From Nostoc sp. NMS9 (GTDB lineage Bacteria; Cyanobacteriota; Cyanobacteriia; Cyanobacteriales; Nostocaceae): 64,000 bases of DNA. Positions 16,901-24,811 of the stretch are shown here, in pieces. Position numbers and translations under genes: made by a program. Location: NCBI RefSeq assembly GCF_017114995.1, contig NZ_JABXKL010000015.1, positions 159,090 to 223,089 of the forward strand, in the 5' to 3' direction. Numbering within the stretch: the first letter of the stretch is position 1; the number at the start of each line of letters is the position of its first letter. Under the pieces are notes generated by a model. That model searched no databases. It saw only the letters and a program-made list of their open reading frames with translations, and was not told the DNA's origin.

Positions 16901-19609
16901 GCCATATTAAGCAATGTAGAAGATGGTGGTGTTGGCAAAGGTGGCAATATTAATATCAATGCTGCTTCTCTTTCTTTACTAAATGGCGCTCAATTACAGA
17001 CTCTAGTTCGTGGAGCTTCCGAAGAGCTAGATGCAGGTCAGGGGAATGCAGGCAATGTGAATATTAAAACTAGTGGTTCTGTTACTATTGCTGGTCAAGC
17101 AAACAAATTTATATCTGGAATTATTAGTGCTTTTGATGGAAAGAAAGGGAATGCAGGAAATATTACTATTGATTCTGGCTCTTTATCACTAACAGATGGC
17201 GCTCAAATATCTTCCGGCACCTTTGCACAAGGGAATGGGGGAAACATAACAATACGAGCTTCTGATTTTGTTTTGCTTTCAAATACAGGAGTTTCTAGCG
17301 GAGTGGAAGAAGAAGCTGAAGGGAAAGGTGGCAATATTGATATTCGTGCAGATTCTCTATCACTCAAAGATAAAGCTCAAATACTTACTAGTAATTCTGG
17401 AAAAGGAAGTTCAGGCGATGTTAATATCAATGTAGGTTCTCTCTCCTTGAAAGATGGCACTGAAATAAGTACTAGCACTTTTGGAAAAGGAGATGCAGGC
17501 AATGTCAATATTAAAGTCTTAGGTGTAGCCACAATTGCATCTGAAAATAATCAATTTCCTGCTGTAATTGCTAGCCTTGTAGGTAGTAAAGGAATTGGTA
17601 ACGGGGGAAATATTACTATTGATTCAGGTTCTTTATCGTTAAGTAATGATACCCAATTGCTTGCCAGTACCATTGGACAAGGAGATGCGGGAAATGTGAT
17701 AATACATACTTCTGATTCTCTCATTCTTACAAATAGTAACATTTTCAGTACAGTGGAAGCAGGCGGTGTTGGCAACGGAGGAAACATTGACATCTATGCA
17801 GGCTCACTATCACTACTCAATAGTTCTCAACTGCAAACCTCTGTTCGTGAGGCTTTAGAAACAGAGAATGCAGGAGAGGGAAATGCAGGTAATATCAATA
17901 TAAAAGTCCCAGGAGCAGTAACAATTTCAGGGAAAAAAGAAATATTTTCTAGTGGTATAAACAAGATTTTTGGCAGTGGAATTCGTAGCCTTTTAGAAGT
18001 AGGGACAAAAGGTAGCGGGGGAAATATTACTATCGATGCAGGTTCTTTGTCTCTGGATGATGAAGCTCAAATTGTTGCAGGTACATTTGGAGAAGGAAAA
18101 GCAGGTAACGTGACAATACGTGCATCTGATTTTGTTTCCTTAGACCATGATGCCAGAATTTTCGCCACTGTGGAATCAGGGGGTGTAGGAAGAGGAGGTA
18201 ATATTGACATCAACGCAAGCTCACTATCACTACTCAATGGTTCTCAACTGAAAACTTCGGTTCGTAGACCTGATGGACAAGGAGATGCAGGAGATGTCAA
18301 TCTTAATGTCTCTGGTGCGATAACTATTTCTGGTGGAAGTGATACATTTCGTAGTGGAATTGTTAGCCGAGCCGAAACAGGTACACAAGGTAATGGAGGA
18401 AACATTACTATTAATTCAGCTTCCTTATCTCTACAAGATGGTGCTCAACTAGAAGCCAGTACAGATGGACAAGGTAATTCAGGCAATATCCAAATTAATG
18501 TAAGGGACATTATAAATGTTTCTGGAACTAATCAAGAGACAGGATTTCCTAGTGCTTTATTGACATTTACTAATTCTAATTCTCAAGGCAAAGGTGGTGA
18601 TATCACCGTAAACACCAATATCTTTCGCGTATCAGACGGCGCTTTACTGGATGCAGGCACTACAAATAATCAAAAGGGTGGCGATATTACAGCAAATGCA
18701 AATATATTTGAAGCACTCAATGGTGGACAACTCACCACCACTACTTTAGGCGATGGACGTGCAGGTAAAATTACAGTCAACGCTACTGATAAAGTAATAA
18801 TTAGTGGTAGTGACTCTAATTACAATGACAGAATTGCTAAATCTTTTGGTCTAGTGGTAAATATCGGTGCTAACAGTGGCTTATTTGTCAGTTCCACAGG
18901 TTCAGGAATCACAGGTGACATCGAAGTCAACTCACCCAAAATTACCTTAGACAATCAAGGTAAACTCAACGCTGAATCTGCATCCGGTAACGGTGGTAAT
19001 ATCAAAGTTAACAGTGATTTACTCTTACTCCGTCATGGCGCTCAAATTTCCACCAGCGCAGGTACAGAAAAATTAGGTGGCAATGGCGGTAATATTAATA
19101 TCAACTCAAAATTTATCGTTGCAGTTCCCGAAGAAAATAGCGATATCAGCGCTAACGCCTTTACAGGAAGTGGTGGAAACATCCAAATCAACTCGCAAGG
19201 TATTTTTGGTATCGAATCACGTCCAAAACTAACCGAAAAAAGTGATATTACCGCCAGTTCGGAATTAGGCGTTTCTGGTGTAACAAATATCAATACACCC
19301 GATAACAGTTCTATTCAAAACAGCTTCATTGGATTATCACCAAACGTCATCGATACCAACGCACTCATTGCCAATAGCTGCATTTCACGCGGCATCAAGC
19401 GACAAGAAAACTCTTTTACAATTACAGGCTCTGGTGCTTTACGCTATAGTCCAGGAGATGTGTTAACTTCAGCCTACACAACTGGTGATGTACGTAGTGT
19501 TGAACCAACACCACGTCCTTGGAAAAAAGGCGACCCAATAATTGAACCACAAGGATTGTATCGATTACCAAATGGGCAATTAATCTTGAGTCGAAGTTGT
19601 TCAAAATAA
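13970..19609 (+). CDS. Second TpsA exoprotein (filamentous haemagglutinin type), 1,879 aa
   Basis: A giant secreted or surface adhesin-like protein of the two-partner secretion (type Vb) pathway. The signal peptide is at about 1-34 (ends SPAQAQ). The TPS secretion domain is at about 35-170 (NLFHSFSEFNI, LINPNGIVFG). About 1,600 residues of beta-helix repeats follow, built on GNGGNI, SLSLxDGAQL and STSGQGNAGN motifs. An exact 588-base unit is tandemly repeated from 15014. I see only two cysteines in the protein, at about 1804 and 1877, both in the C-terminal domain shared with the upstream copy. The likely translocator is the TpsB at 20637-22364 on the same strand. The ligand is unknown; adhesion, aggregation or competition are all possible. 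Confidence 0.92.
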   Translation: MNKAHHPQKASIKSILFLSLISTAFSQASPAQAQITPDNTLGAETSRLNQNLIINGALGDKIDGGAKRGSNLFHSFSEFNIEDGQRVYFANPTGIENILTRVTGGNASNIFGTLGVAGAANLFLINPNGIVFGQNARLDVQGSFVGTTANGVQFGNQGIFSATNPQAPPLLTINPSALFFNQINQGAGIQNNSIARAGTDPAGFNASGLRVADGKSLLLVGGNVSIDGGQLNAYGGRVELGGLAAPGNVNLLFNGDNLSLKFPENVTRADVSLTNEARVYVEAAGGGDIAINARNIDILGGSLLNAGIAEGLGQPEATAGDITLNATGEIKVADSGSKIRNLVREDSKGNGGNIFIDSGSFLLRDGARLNASTSGEGNSGNVTVRTKDAVSLAGGSIFNNVEFGGVGNSGGINIRGSSLSLTDGAQLQSGIRGTDTDLAGGRGNGGNIDINVTGAVTISGTKDGSTSAIFTDVETGARGNGGNINISNGSFSLIDNALLVASTSGQGLDSSNSQAGNITLNTREKIEVAGSDSAIRSSLLMGGVGNGGNIFIDSGSFSLRDGAQISASTSGQGNAGNVTVITKDAVSLVGSNIFNNVEAGGVGNSGGINIKGSSLSLTDGAQLQSGIRGADNDLVAGQGNAGSVDINVTGAVTISGTKDGSASAIFTDVGTRARGNGGNINISSGSFSLIDNALLVASTSGQGLNSPNSQAGNITLNATGKIEVAGEDSAIRNNVGTGAVGNGGNIFIDSGSFLLRDGARLIASTSGQGNAGNVTVIAKDAVSLAGGSIFNNVESGSVGNSRGINIRGSSLSLSDGAQLQSGIRGADTNLAGGQGNGGNVDINVTGAVTISGTKGKLPSAIFTDVGTGVRGNGGNITIYSGDFSLKDGAGLSASTSGQGNAGNVTVIAKDAVFLASSDIFSNVESGGVGKGGYIDINATSLLITDGARLEASTSGQGNAGNITIGTSDSISLSGFETAILSNVEDGGVGKGGNININAASLSLLNGAQLQTLVRGASEELDAGQGNAGNVNIKTSGSVTIAGQANKFISGIISAFDGKKGNAGNITIDSGSLSLTDGAQISSGTFAQGNGGNITIRASDFVLLSNTGVSSGVEEEAEGKGGNIDIRADSLSLKDKAQILTSNSGKGSSGDVNINVGSLSLKDGTEISTSTFGKGDAGNVNIKVLGVATIASENNQFPAVIASLVGSKGIGNGGNITIDSGSLSLSNDTQLLASTIGQGDAGNVIIHTSDSLILTNSNIFSTVEAGGVGNGGNIDIYAGSLSLLNSSQLQTSVREALETENAGEGNAGNINIKVPGAVTISGKKEIFSSGINKIFGSGIRSLLEVGTKGSGGNITIDAGSLSLDDEAQIVAGTFGEGKAGNVTIRASDFVSLDHDARIFATVESGGVGRGGNIDINASSLSLLNGSQLKTSVRRPDGQGDAGDVNLNVSGAITISGGSDTFRSGIVSRAETGTQGNGGNITINSASLSLQDGAQLEASTDGQGNSGNIQINVRDIINVSGTNQETGFPSALLTFTNSNSQGKGGDITVNTNIFRVSDGALLDAGTTNNQKGGDITANANIFEALNGGQLTTTTLGDGRAGKITVNATDKVIISGSDSNYNDRIAKSFGLVVNIGANSGLFVSSTGSGITGDIEVNSPKITLDNQGKLNAESASGNGGNIKVNSDLLLLRHGAQISTSAGTEKLGGNGGNININSKFIVAVPEENSDISANAFTGSGGNIQINSQGIFGIESRPKLTEKSDITASSELGVSGVTNINTPDNSSIQNSFIGLSPNVIDTNALIANSCISRGIKRQENSFTITGSGALRYSPGDVLTSAYTTGDVRSVEPTPRPWKKGDPIIEPQGLYRLPNGQLILSRSCSK
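15014..16600 (+). repeat. 588-base tandem repeat inside the second tpsA
   Basis: Units begin at 15014, 15602 and 16190 (spacing exactly 588 bases, 196 codons), each with the block AATATTTTCATAGATTCTGG or a one-base variant. Two units are complete. The third keeps about 135 codons before diverging. The repeat is in frame, so gain or loss of units changes protein length without disrupting it. Confidence 0.9.
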
Positions 19610-19736
19610 ATATTGCACATATTGGAAAAATCGCATACACAGTTTTCTGCAAAATGGGATGCACCATCATGCGATCGCACCATCCAATTCATGCAACTAT
19701 ATATGCATAAATGGTGAATGCATTACCTAGTCATCT
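19352..19736. repeat. Direct repeat copy B: tpsA 3' end plus downstream flank
   Basis: Partner of 13549-13924, offset by about 5.8 kb. It covers the end of the second tpsA and about 127 bases of following non-coding DNA. Recombination between the copies would remove the whole second tpsA while leaving a chimaeric end on the first. Confidence 0.85.
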
Positions 19737-19782
19737 CCCTTAATCTGAGTATTAAAGAAACGGTTCAGAAAGGAGAGCAAAA

Positions 19783-20193
19783 ATGATGAATTTAAGTTCC
19801 AACAAACTGATGGGTAACTTTTCCAAAAAAGCTGGCAATTTGCTTGCACTGCTTCTTGTAGCAGGAACTTGGCAAGCTTCAATTCCTATTGCTCTACTCG
19901 TGACATCTTCTGCGTTACTTACTGCTGAGGTTGCACATGCTGTAGATTCGATGCCCGTTACGCTCATTCAAGGATTTGGTTGGGACTCCTCACATAGCGC
20001 ATACAAGGTCTTGATTCAAACTAGCAGCGGCAACCAATACTTCGTATGGTATGATCAGTTGATTGGAGCAAAGGTTGGTTCGGTGGTTACGCTCACATAC
20101 GAAGGATCTGGCTCTTCCCTCTGGTTCTACAAATTAATCAACATTGGGAATGGAAAAGAATCAAACATCAATCGATATTTAAGAGCCAATTAA
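19783..20193 (+). CDS. Small exported protein of unknown function in the two-partner-secretion locus
   Basis: 136 residues, with AGGAGAG eight bases before the start codon. A basic N-terminus and a long hydrophobic region (about 20-50) ending in AEVAHAVDS look like a signal peptide. The mature part, about 85 residues, is rich in Trp, Tyr and Ser and has no cysteine and no motif I recognise. It lies between tpsA and tpsB on the same strand, 174 bases after tpsA and over 400 before tpsB. It could be an accessory secreted factor of the locus, but this is inference from position only. Confidence 0.65.
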   Translation: MMNLSSNKLMGNFSKKAGNLLALLLVAGTWQASIPIALLVTSSALLTAEVAHAVDSMPVTLIQGFGWDSSHSAYKVLIQTSSGNQYFVWYDQLIGAKVGSVVTLTYEGSGSSLWFYKLINIGNGKESNINRYLRAN

Positions 20194-20636
20194 GCTTCCA
20201 CATCTATAAGCCAGTTTCCAACTAAACGAAACGGTGTCCAAAATCAAAATTCTTTGTAGTTTTTTGACTGCTACAACTGTTTTTTTGATGGCGACAATCT
20301 TAATGTAATCTAGCTAGTTTTAAAAGCGATCGCATACATAAATCCTAGTATCTAAAATGCGATCGCTTTGATTGACGCAAGCATCAGAAATCGCATCTTG
20401 ATTATTTACACTTTTATGCAATTATCAAGAAAAATATTATGGTATTTTAATTAAATAATAAATAATATCCTCTTTCAGGCTGAAGTCTGAAACCACGATC
20501 ATAGAGGCTTTATTAACATCATGTCTGCTTGATTAATTATTAAACAGAAGTCGGATATCTGGGTATTTTTCTTCTCAGATACCCGATGGTGACTTGCAAA
20601 AATTATTTTACAAATTTTATATATCATATATCAACA
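20194..20636. other. Non-coding stretch before tpsB
   Basis: No gene seen. Two HIP1 sites (GCGATCGC) lie near 20326 and 20360. The rest is AT-rich. A frame extension of tpsB back to 20586 exists but adds residues before the signal peptide, so I treat it as untranslated. Confidence 0.4.
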
Positions 20637-22364
20637 ATGGGTTCATACTTTCGGTTTCAAAAGCTTTTTTTCATATTACTTACCTGCATTAGCATCACTC
20701 CGCTTGCAGTATTTGCACAATCGACACCCCCACCAGGAGTCACAATTCCTCCCGATATACCAGGGAAAGTCGAAGAAACTCAACCCCAACCATCACCGAC
20801 ACCAACTCTTCCACCCACACCACCGACACCAACTGTCCCCATACTCCCATCACCCCCACAGGAAAATCTACCCGATACAGCTTTTCCTAGCGGTGAAAAG
20901 TTCTTTGTCAAAGAAATTCAAGTTACAGGCTATTCTGTTTTAGGAGATGAAATCATCAAGTTAAAAAAGCCTTTAGAAAATAAAAACATCACATTTGAGC
21001 AGTTATTGCAACTGCGATCGCAAATCACTAAACTCTATGTTGATAATGGCTATATCACTAGTGGTGCATTTATTTCCAACAATCAAAATGTTGCTAGCGG
21101 TGTCGTGCAAATTCAAGTTGTGGAAGGCGAACTCGAAGGAATTTCCATTTTCGGGTTACAAAGATTGCAGCCTGGGTATGTGCGTTCCCGGATTAAACGG
21201 CTTGCAGGTAAGCCTTTAAATCAAAAAAGTATCGAACAAGCGCTACAATTATTACAACTTGACCCCGTGATTCAACGAGTTAATGCCGAGTTAACCGCAG
21301 GTAGCACTCCCGGAAATAATATTTTACAGGTGACAATTACCGAATCGCCACCATTCCACCTTGGAGTTACCTTTGCAAATAACCAATCAACTAGCGTAGG
21401 CTCAGAACAAGGGAGTGTTTTTCTTACTCATGATAATTTATTAGGATTTGGGGATAAATTTAGTGCTGAATATGGTGGTAGCAAAGGTTTAGACATTTAC
21501 GATATCAATTATTCTATTCCCTTCAACGCCTTAGATGGAACCATTGGTGTCCGCTACAGCAACAGCGCTAGCCGCATTATTGAAAGTGAATTTCGTGACT
21601 TAAATATCCGCAGCGAAGCCGAAACCGTTTCTTTTAACGTCCGTCAACCGCTAATCCACAGGCCAAACAGAGAATTTGCTCTATCGTTAGCATTCGATTT
21701 ACGGCGCAGTCAAACCTACATACTCAATGATATCCCCTTCTCCTTTACCGAAGGCCCCGAAGATGGGGAATCAAGAGTTACGGTAATTCGCTTTTCTCAA
21801 GATTGGTTACAACGTAATGCTAACAGTGTTCTAGCAGCGCGATCGCAATTTAGTTTTGGGATTGATGCAATTGACGCAACTGTTAACGATAGTGGTACTG
21901 ATGGGCGTTTTTTCTCTTGGGTGGGACAATTTCAATGGGTACAACGACTATCTCCCCGCATCTTGATGCTAGCTAAAGTTAACACTCAACTTACACCTGA
22001 TTCCTTACTTTCATTGGAAAAAATTAGCATTGGGGGAGTTGATACAGTGCGCGGTTACGATCAAAATCAAATTGTTGCTGACAATGGGGTAGTTGGAGGT
22101 GTAGAAGTTCGGATTCCCCTAGCTTCAAATGTAGAAACCCTACAGTTAATTCCATTTTTTGACATCGGTACAGCTTGGAATAATCGCGGTATTAATGCCG
22201 ACCCGCAAACCCTTGCCAGCTTGGGGTTGGGCTTGAACTGGCAACCTTTTAACGGTTTGGTATTGCGTGCAGACTATGGTATACCATTGATGGGAACAAG
22301 CGATCACGGTAGTTCACTGCAAGAGAATGGCTTTAATTTTTCAGTACGCTATCAGCCTTTTTAA
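20637..22364 (+). CDS. TpsB outer-membrane translocator (ShlB/FhaC/HecB family)
   Basis: A 575-residue outer-membrane pore that should secrete the TpsA proteins encoded upstream. I chose ATG 20637 because a classical signal peptide follows (FFILLTCISITPLAVFAQS); an ATG at 20586 adds 17 residues. A proline-rich linker (about 30-70, many PTP and PPTPP units) leads to two POTRA-like domains (about 80-235: KFFVKEIQVTGYSV, then the VVEGELEGISIFG block), then the FhaC-type barrel. The VRGYDQNQ motif at about residue 470 is the conserved loop-6 signature of the Omp85/TpsB superfamily. The protein ends in Phe (YQPF), as expected for a Bam substrate. Specificity for one or both TpsA proteins cannot be read from the sequence. 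Confidence 0.93.
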   Translation: MGSYFRFQKLFFILLTCISITPLAVFAQSTPPPGVTIPPDIPGKVEETQPQPSPTPTLPPTPPTPTVPILPSPPQENLPDTAFPSGEKFFVKEIQVTGYSVLGDEIIKLKKPLENKNITFEQLLQLRSQITKLYVDNGYITSGAFISNNQNVASGVVQIQVVEGELEGISIFGLQRLQPGYVRSRIKRLAGKPLNQKSIEQALQLLQLDPVIQRVNAELTAGSTPGNNILQVTITESPPFHLGVTFANNQSTSVGSEQGSVFLTHDNLLGFGDKFSAEYGGSKGLDIYDINYSIPFNALDGTIGVRYSNSASRIIESEFRDLNIRSEAETVSFNVRQPLIHRPNREFALSLAFDLRRSQTYILNDIPFSFTEGPEDGESRVTVIRFSQDWLQRNANSVLAARSQFSFGIDAIDATVNDSGTDGRFFSWVGQFQWVQRLSPRILMLAKVNTQLTPDSLLSLEKISIGGVDTVRGYDQNQIVADNGVVGGVEVRIPLASNVETLQLIPFFDIGTAWNNRGINADPQTLASLGLGLNWQPFNGLVLRADYGIPLMGTSDHGSSLQENGFNFSVRYQPF

Positions 22365-22394
22365 AAGCGAGATTTCTAGATTGAGTAGGTAGTA

Positions 22395-22482
22395 GTCTGT
22401 CAAGAAATAATTGACGAATAAATTTTCTGTAGAGACGGCCATTTATCGCGTCTCTCCAAGCGTCAAAATTGCTTTGACAGAC
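22395..22482. repeat. Nested palindromic element after tpsB
   Basis: Outer arms GTCTGTCAA (22395-22403) and TTGACAGAC (22474-22482) enclose a second stem AGAGACG (22431-22437) and CGTCTCT (22449-22455). It could act as a terminator for tpsB, but no T-tract follows. The shape fits a small dispersed palindromic element. Confidence 0.6.
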
Positions 22483-22520
22483 CAGTAGGCATAATTCAAC
22501 ATAAAAAAAATCCTAGTTTG

Positions 22521-22540
22521 TAGTGAGCGATTCATCGCTC
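22521..22540. repeat. Short palindrome TAGTGAGCGATTCATCGCTC, left of the Uma2 gene
   Basis: The arms GAGCGAT and ATCGCTC pair perfectly around a two-base loop. It matches 23253-23272 at 19 of 20 positions. The pair brackets the Uma2-family gene. Confidence 0.7.
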
Positions 22541-22565
22541 AAAGCAAGGATAACTACTAAACCTT

Positions 22566-23195
22566 ATGAACCAAATACAAGCTGAACCAAAAACATTTAC
22601 TTTCGATGAATTTATCAAATGGTATCCAGAAACCTCACAACTGCGCTACGAATTACATAATGGGGTAATTGTTGAAATGCCTAAACCTAGAGGCAAACAT
22701 TCCAAATTAACAGGTTCCCTAATTGAAAAACTTCTTATAACTATTAGAGAGACAGCTAAAGGCGATATTTGGTTTATTCCTAGAGAATCGATAGTTAAAC
22801 CTAATCGCCATCAGTCAGGTTACGAACCGGATATCATTGTTCTGAACCAAGAAACTATTGATACTGAAACACGTTGGGAAAGTGAATCAGTCATTCAAAA
22901 TTCAACTTCCGTCAAATTAATAGTAGAAGTTGTGAGCAGCAATTGGCGTGACGATTACTATGACAAGTTCGGGGACTATGAGGAGATGGGTATCCCCGAA
23001 TACTGGATTGTAGATTATGCCGGGTTAGGAGGACGTGATTTTATTGGAAACCCCAAACAACCTGCTCTTTTTGTGTGCGAACTAGTTGATGGAGAATATA
23101 TAAAAAAGCTATTCAGGGGTAGTGATGTGATTATCTCCCCCAGCTTTCCCAAACTTAACCTAACCGCGCAACAGGTTTTTGATTTAGCTTTGTAA
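22566..23195 (+). CDS. Uma2-family (DUF820) PD-(D/E)XK nuclease-like protein
   Basis: 209 residues with the features of the Uma2/DUF820 family, which is strongly expanded in cyanobacteria and has a restriction-endonuclease-like fold. Visible are RYELHNGVIVEM, GKHSKLTGSL, then the acidic core (GYEPDIIVL and KLIVEVVSS) and the DDYYDKFGDYEEMGIPEYWIVDY block typical of the family. Natural substrate and role are unknown. Many copies occur per genome, and links to transposons or stress have been suggested. It is on its own, between two copies of a 20-base palindrome. The start ATG 22566 is well placed, with AAGGA 16 bases upstream. Confidence 0.88.
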   Translation: MNQIQAEPKTFTFDEFIKWYPETSQLRYELHNGVIVEMPKPRGKHSKLTGSLIEKLLITIRETAKGDIWFIPRESIVKPNRHQSGYEPDIIVLNQETIDTETRWESESVIQNSTSVKLIVEVVSSNWRDDYYDKFGDYEEMGIPEYWIVDYAGLGGRDFIGNPKQPALFVCELVDGEYIKKLFRGSDVIISPSFPKLNLTAQQVFDLAL

Positions 23196-23252
23196 TAGCA
23201 ATGCTCCTTCTCATTTGAATGAGAAGCGCTAAGTAGATAAAACTTTTGTTCG

Positions 23253-23272
23253 TAGTGAGCGATTTATCGCTC
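23253..23272. repeat. Short palindrome TAGTGAGCGATTTATCGCTC, right of the Uma2 gene
   Basis: Second copy of the element at 22521-22540, in direct orientation, 58 bases after the Uma2 stop. Just downstream, 23294-23312 has another small hairpin (ACGTGG/CCACGT), and 23372-23402 carries a GCCGTAGGCATCGC-type dispersed repeat. Confidence 0.65.
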
Positions 23273-23425
23273 TATTCTATATATAGTCGAAAACGTGGAT
23301 GTTCCACGTATCGACTCAAAGCATTGTTAACGATCATTTCGTCAGCATATTCAAAGCCTGCACCGTAGGCATCTGCATAGGCGTAGCCCGCCGTAGGCAT
23401 CGCTAACTCTAGTAGCATAAGGGTA

Positions 23426-23974
23426 CTAAGCTAAAAACGGACGCGCCAGAAAAAAGCTAGAAACTGATTTAGCATCTACCGGTTCTCCCTCCAGAATAGC
23501 TTTTTCTAATTCTTCAGGAGTCATAAACACAGTTTCGATATCCTCGTCTCCATCTTGTGGTGGTGGTGTCTCCAGCTTTTCTAAATCTCGCGCCAGAAAA
23601 GCATAGATGATTTCATCAGAATAGCCAGGAGCTAGGAAAAATTCGCCTAACTTGTCCCATTTTTGGGCACTATAGCCAGTTTCTTCGGCAATTTCACGCT
23701 GTATTGTTTCTAAAGGCTCTTCAGTTCCTTCCACTGTCCCCGCTGGAAATTCTAATATCCGTCCCTGAATTGCAAAACGATACTGGCGCACCAGTATAAG
23801 TTTACCTTCCGCTGTCACAGGTACAGCTAGAGCACCGCCAGGGTGACGAATACATTCCCATTCTCCTTCCGAGTTATTCGGTAAACGCAAACGATTAACT
23901 TCAAAATCGAACTTGCGTCCTTTATGAAACAGGCGTTGTCTCAGCAGTTGTGGTAATTCTCTACCTAATGGCAT
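23426..23974 (-). CDS. Nudix hydrolase, ADP-ribose pyrophosphatase-like
   Basis: A 182-residue Nudix enzyme. The Nudix box GX5EX7REUXEEXGU is complete (GTVEGTEEPLETIQREIAEETGY, about residues 78-100), with the preceding GRILEFPAG typical of ADP-sugar pyrophosphatases. It should hydrolyse a nucleoside-diphosphate-linked substrate such as ADP-ribose to AMP and the sugar phosphate with magnesium. It lies 68 bases downstream of folK on the same strand. A Nudix enzyme removes pyrophosphate in folate synthesis in some bacteria, but the motif here favours the ADP-ribose type, so I do not assign it to folate. Confidence 0.88.
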   Translation of the reverse strand: MPLGRELPQLLRQRLFHKGRKFDFEVNRLRLPNNSEGEWECIRHPGGALAVPVTAEGKLILVRQYRFAIQGRILEFPAGTVEGTEEPLETIQREIAEETGYSAQKWDKLGEFFLAPGYSDEIIYAFLARDLEKLETPPPQDGDEDIETVFMTPEELEKAILEGEPVDAKSVSSFFLARPFLA

Positions 23975-24042
23975 AGTAAAATCTGATTATCTGTGAATAC
24001 AGAGCAAAAATCAGTGTTCTTCTGCTTTTAAGGATGGTAATT

Positions 24043-24558
24043 TTAATTGTCCATCCATAAATGTACATCAGAACAGTCTACCTCTTTCAGCAGCTCTTTA
24101 ATAACACACCCGGAAAGTGGTTCTATCCAATCTGGGGCAATTTCTGCCAGTGGGACTAACACAAAGGCGCGATCCCGCATTCGTGGATGGGGAATCTGGA
24201 GATTTGGTGTATCCAAAGTAATGTCATCATATAATAACAAATCCAAATCTAGAATTCGTGGCCCCCAGCGTTCCTGACGCACACGCCCAAATTGTTGTTC
24301 AATTCCTAACAAAATTTCTAATAACTGCTGGGGGAGTATTTCTACCTGCAATGTGACGCAGCCGTTGAGGTAATCTGGCTGTGGTGGCCCGACAGCTTTG
24401 GTTTGATACCAATGGGATCTGGCTTCTAAAACAATACCTGGCGTTTGAGCTAAAGTCTCTATAGCTGCTTCTAAAATTGTCTGGGAATCGCCGATATTGC
24501 TACCAAGAGCAACAGCGCTTCGTCTTAGCTCTGCTTCGTCGTAGCCCGGTGTAGACAT
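24043..24558 (-). CDS. folK: 2-amino-4-hydroxy-6-hydroxymethyldihydropteridine pyrophosphokinase
   Basis: 171 residues, the usual length for HPPK. It transfers pyrophosphate from ATP to 6-hydroxymethyl-7,8-dihydropterin in folate synthesis. Visible are the ALGSNIGD N-terminal motif, the YLNGCVTLQV strand, and the signature RWGPRILDLDLLLYDD with the two metal-binding aspartates, then IPHPRMRDRAFVLVPLAEIAPD. It reads into the Nudix gene, 68 bases away on the same strand, and probably shares its transcript. The GTA-rich AT stretch 24559-24811 separates it from the divergent PBP gene. Confidence 0.95.
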   Translation of the reverse strand: MSTPGYDEAELRRSAVALGSNIGDSQTILEAAIETLAQTPGIVLEARSHWYQTKAVGPPQPDYLNGCVTLQVEILPQQLLEILLGIEQQFGRVRQERWGPRILDLDLLLYDDITLDTPNLQIPHPRMRDRAFVLVPLAEIAPDWIEPLSGCVIKELLKEVDCSDVHLWMDN

Positions 24559-24811
24559 TATACTTTCCTGACATAAGCCGTTTTCGGGCTGTCTTTGCGG
24601 ATACTTGTCAATAGCTTTTATATTCGCAGTAGTTATAAAAATTGCAGCATTTTTTACAAAACTAAATTAACCAAATTTAAAAAACATTATTTTATAGTGA
24701 ATTCAGTTAATTATTTATAGGATATTATACTAACACAATGGTAGTGCTATAACCCCAAAGTTGATTGATGGTGGTTATATAATTGCTTACTACTTTGAGC
24801 GAGGAACTGAC

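Noticed and set aside
24761..24811. Upstream extension of the PBP from a TTG
   Set aside because: A GTG at 24812 has a good GAGGAA site, and the added residues are not conserved-looking.
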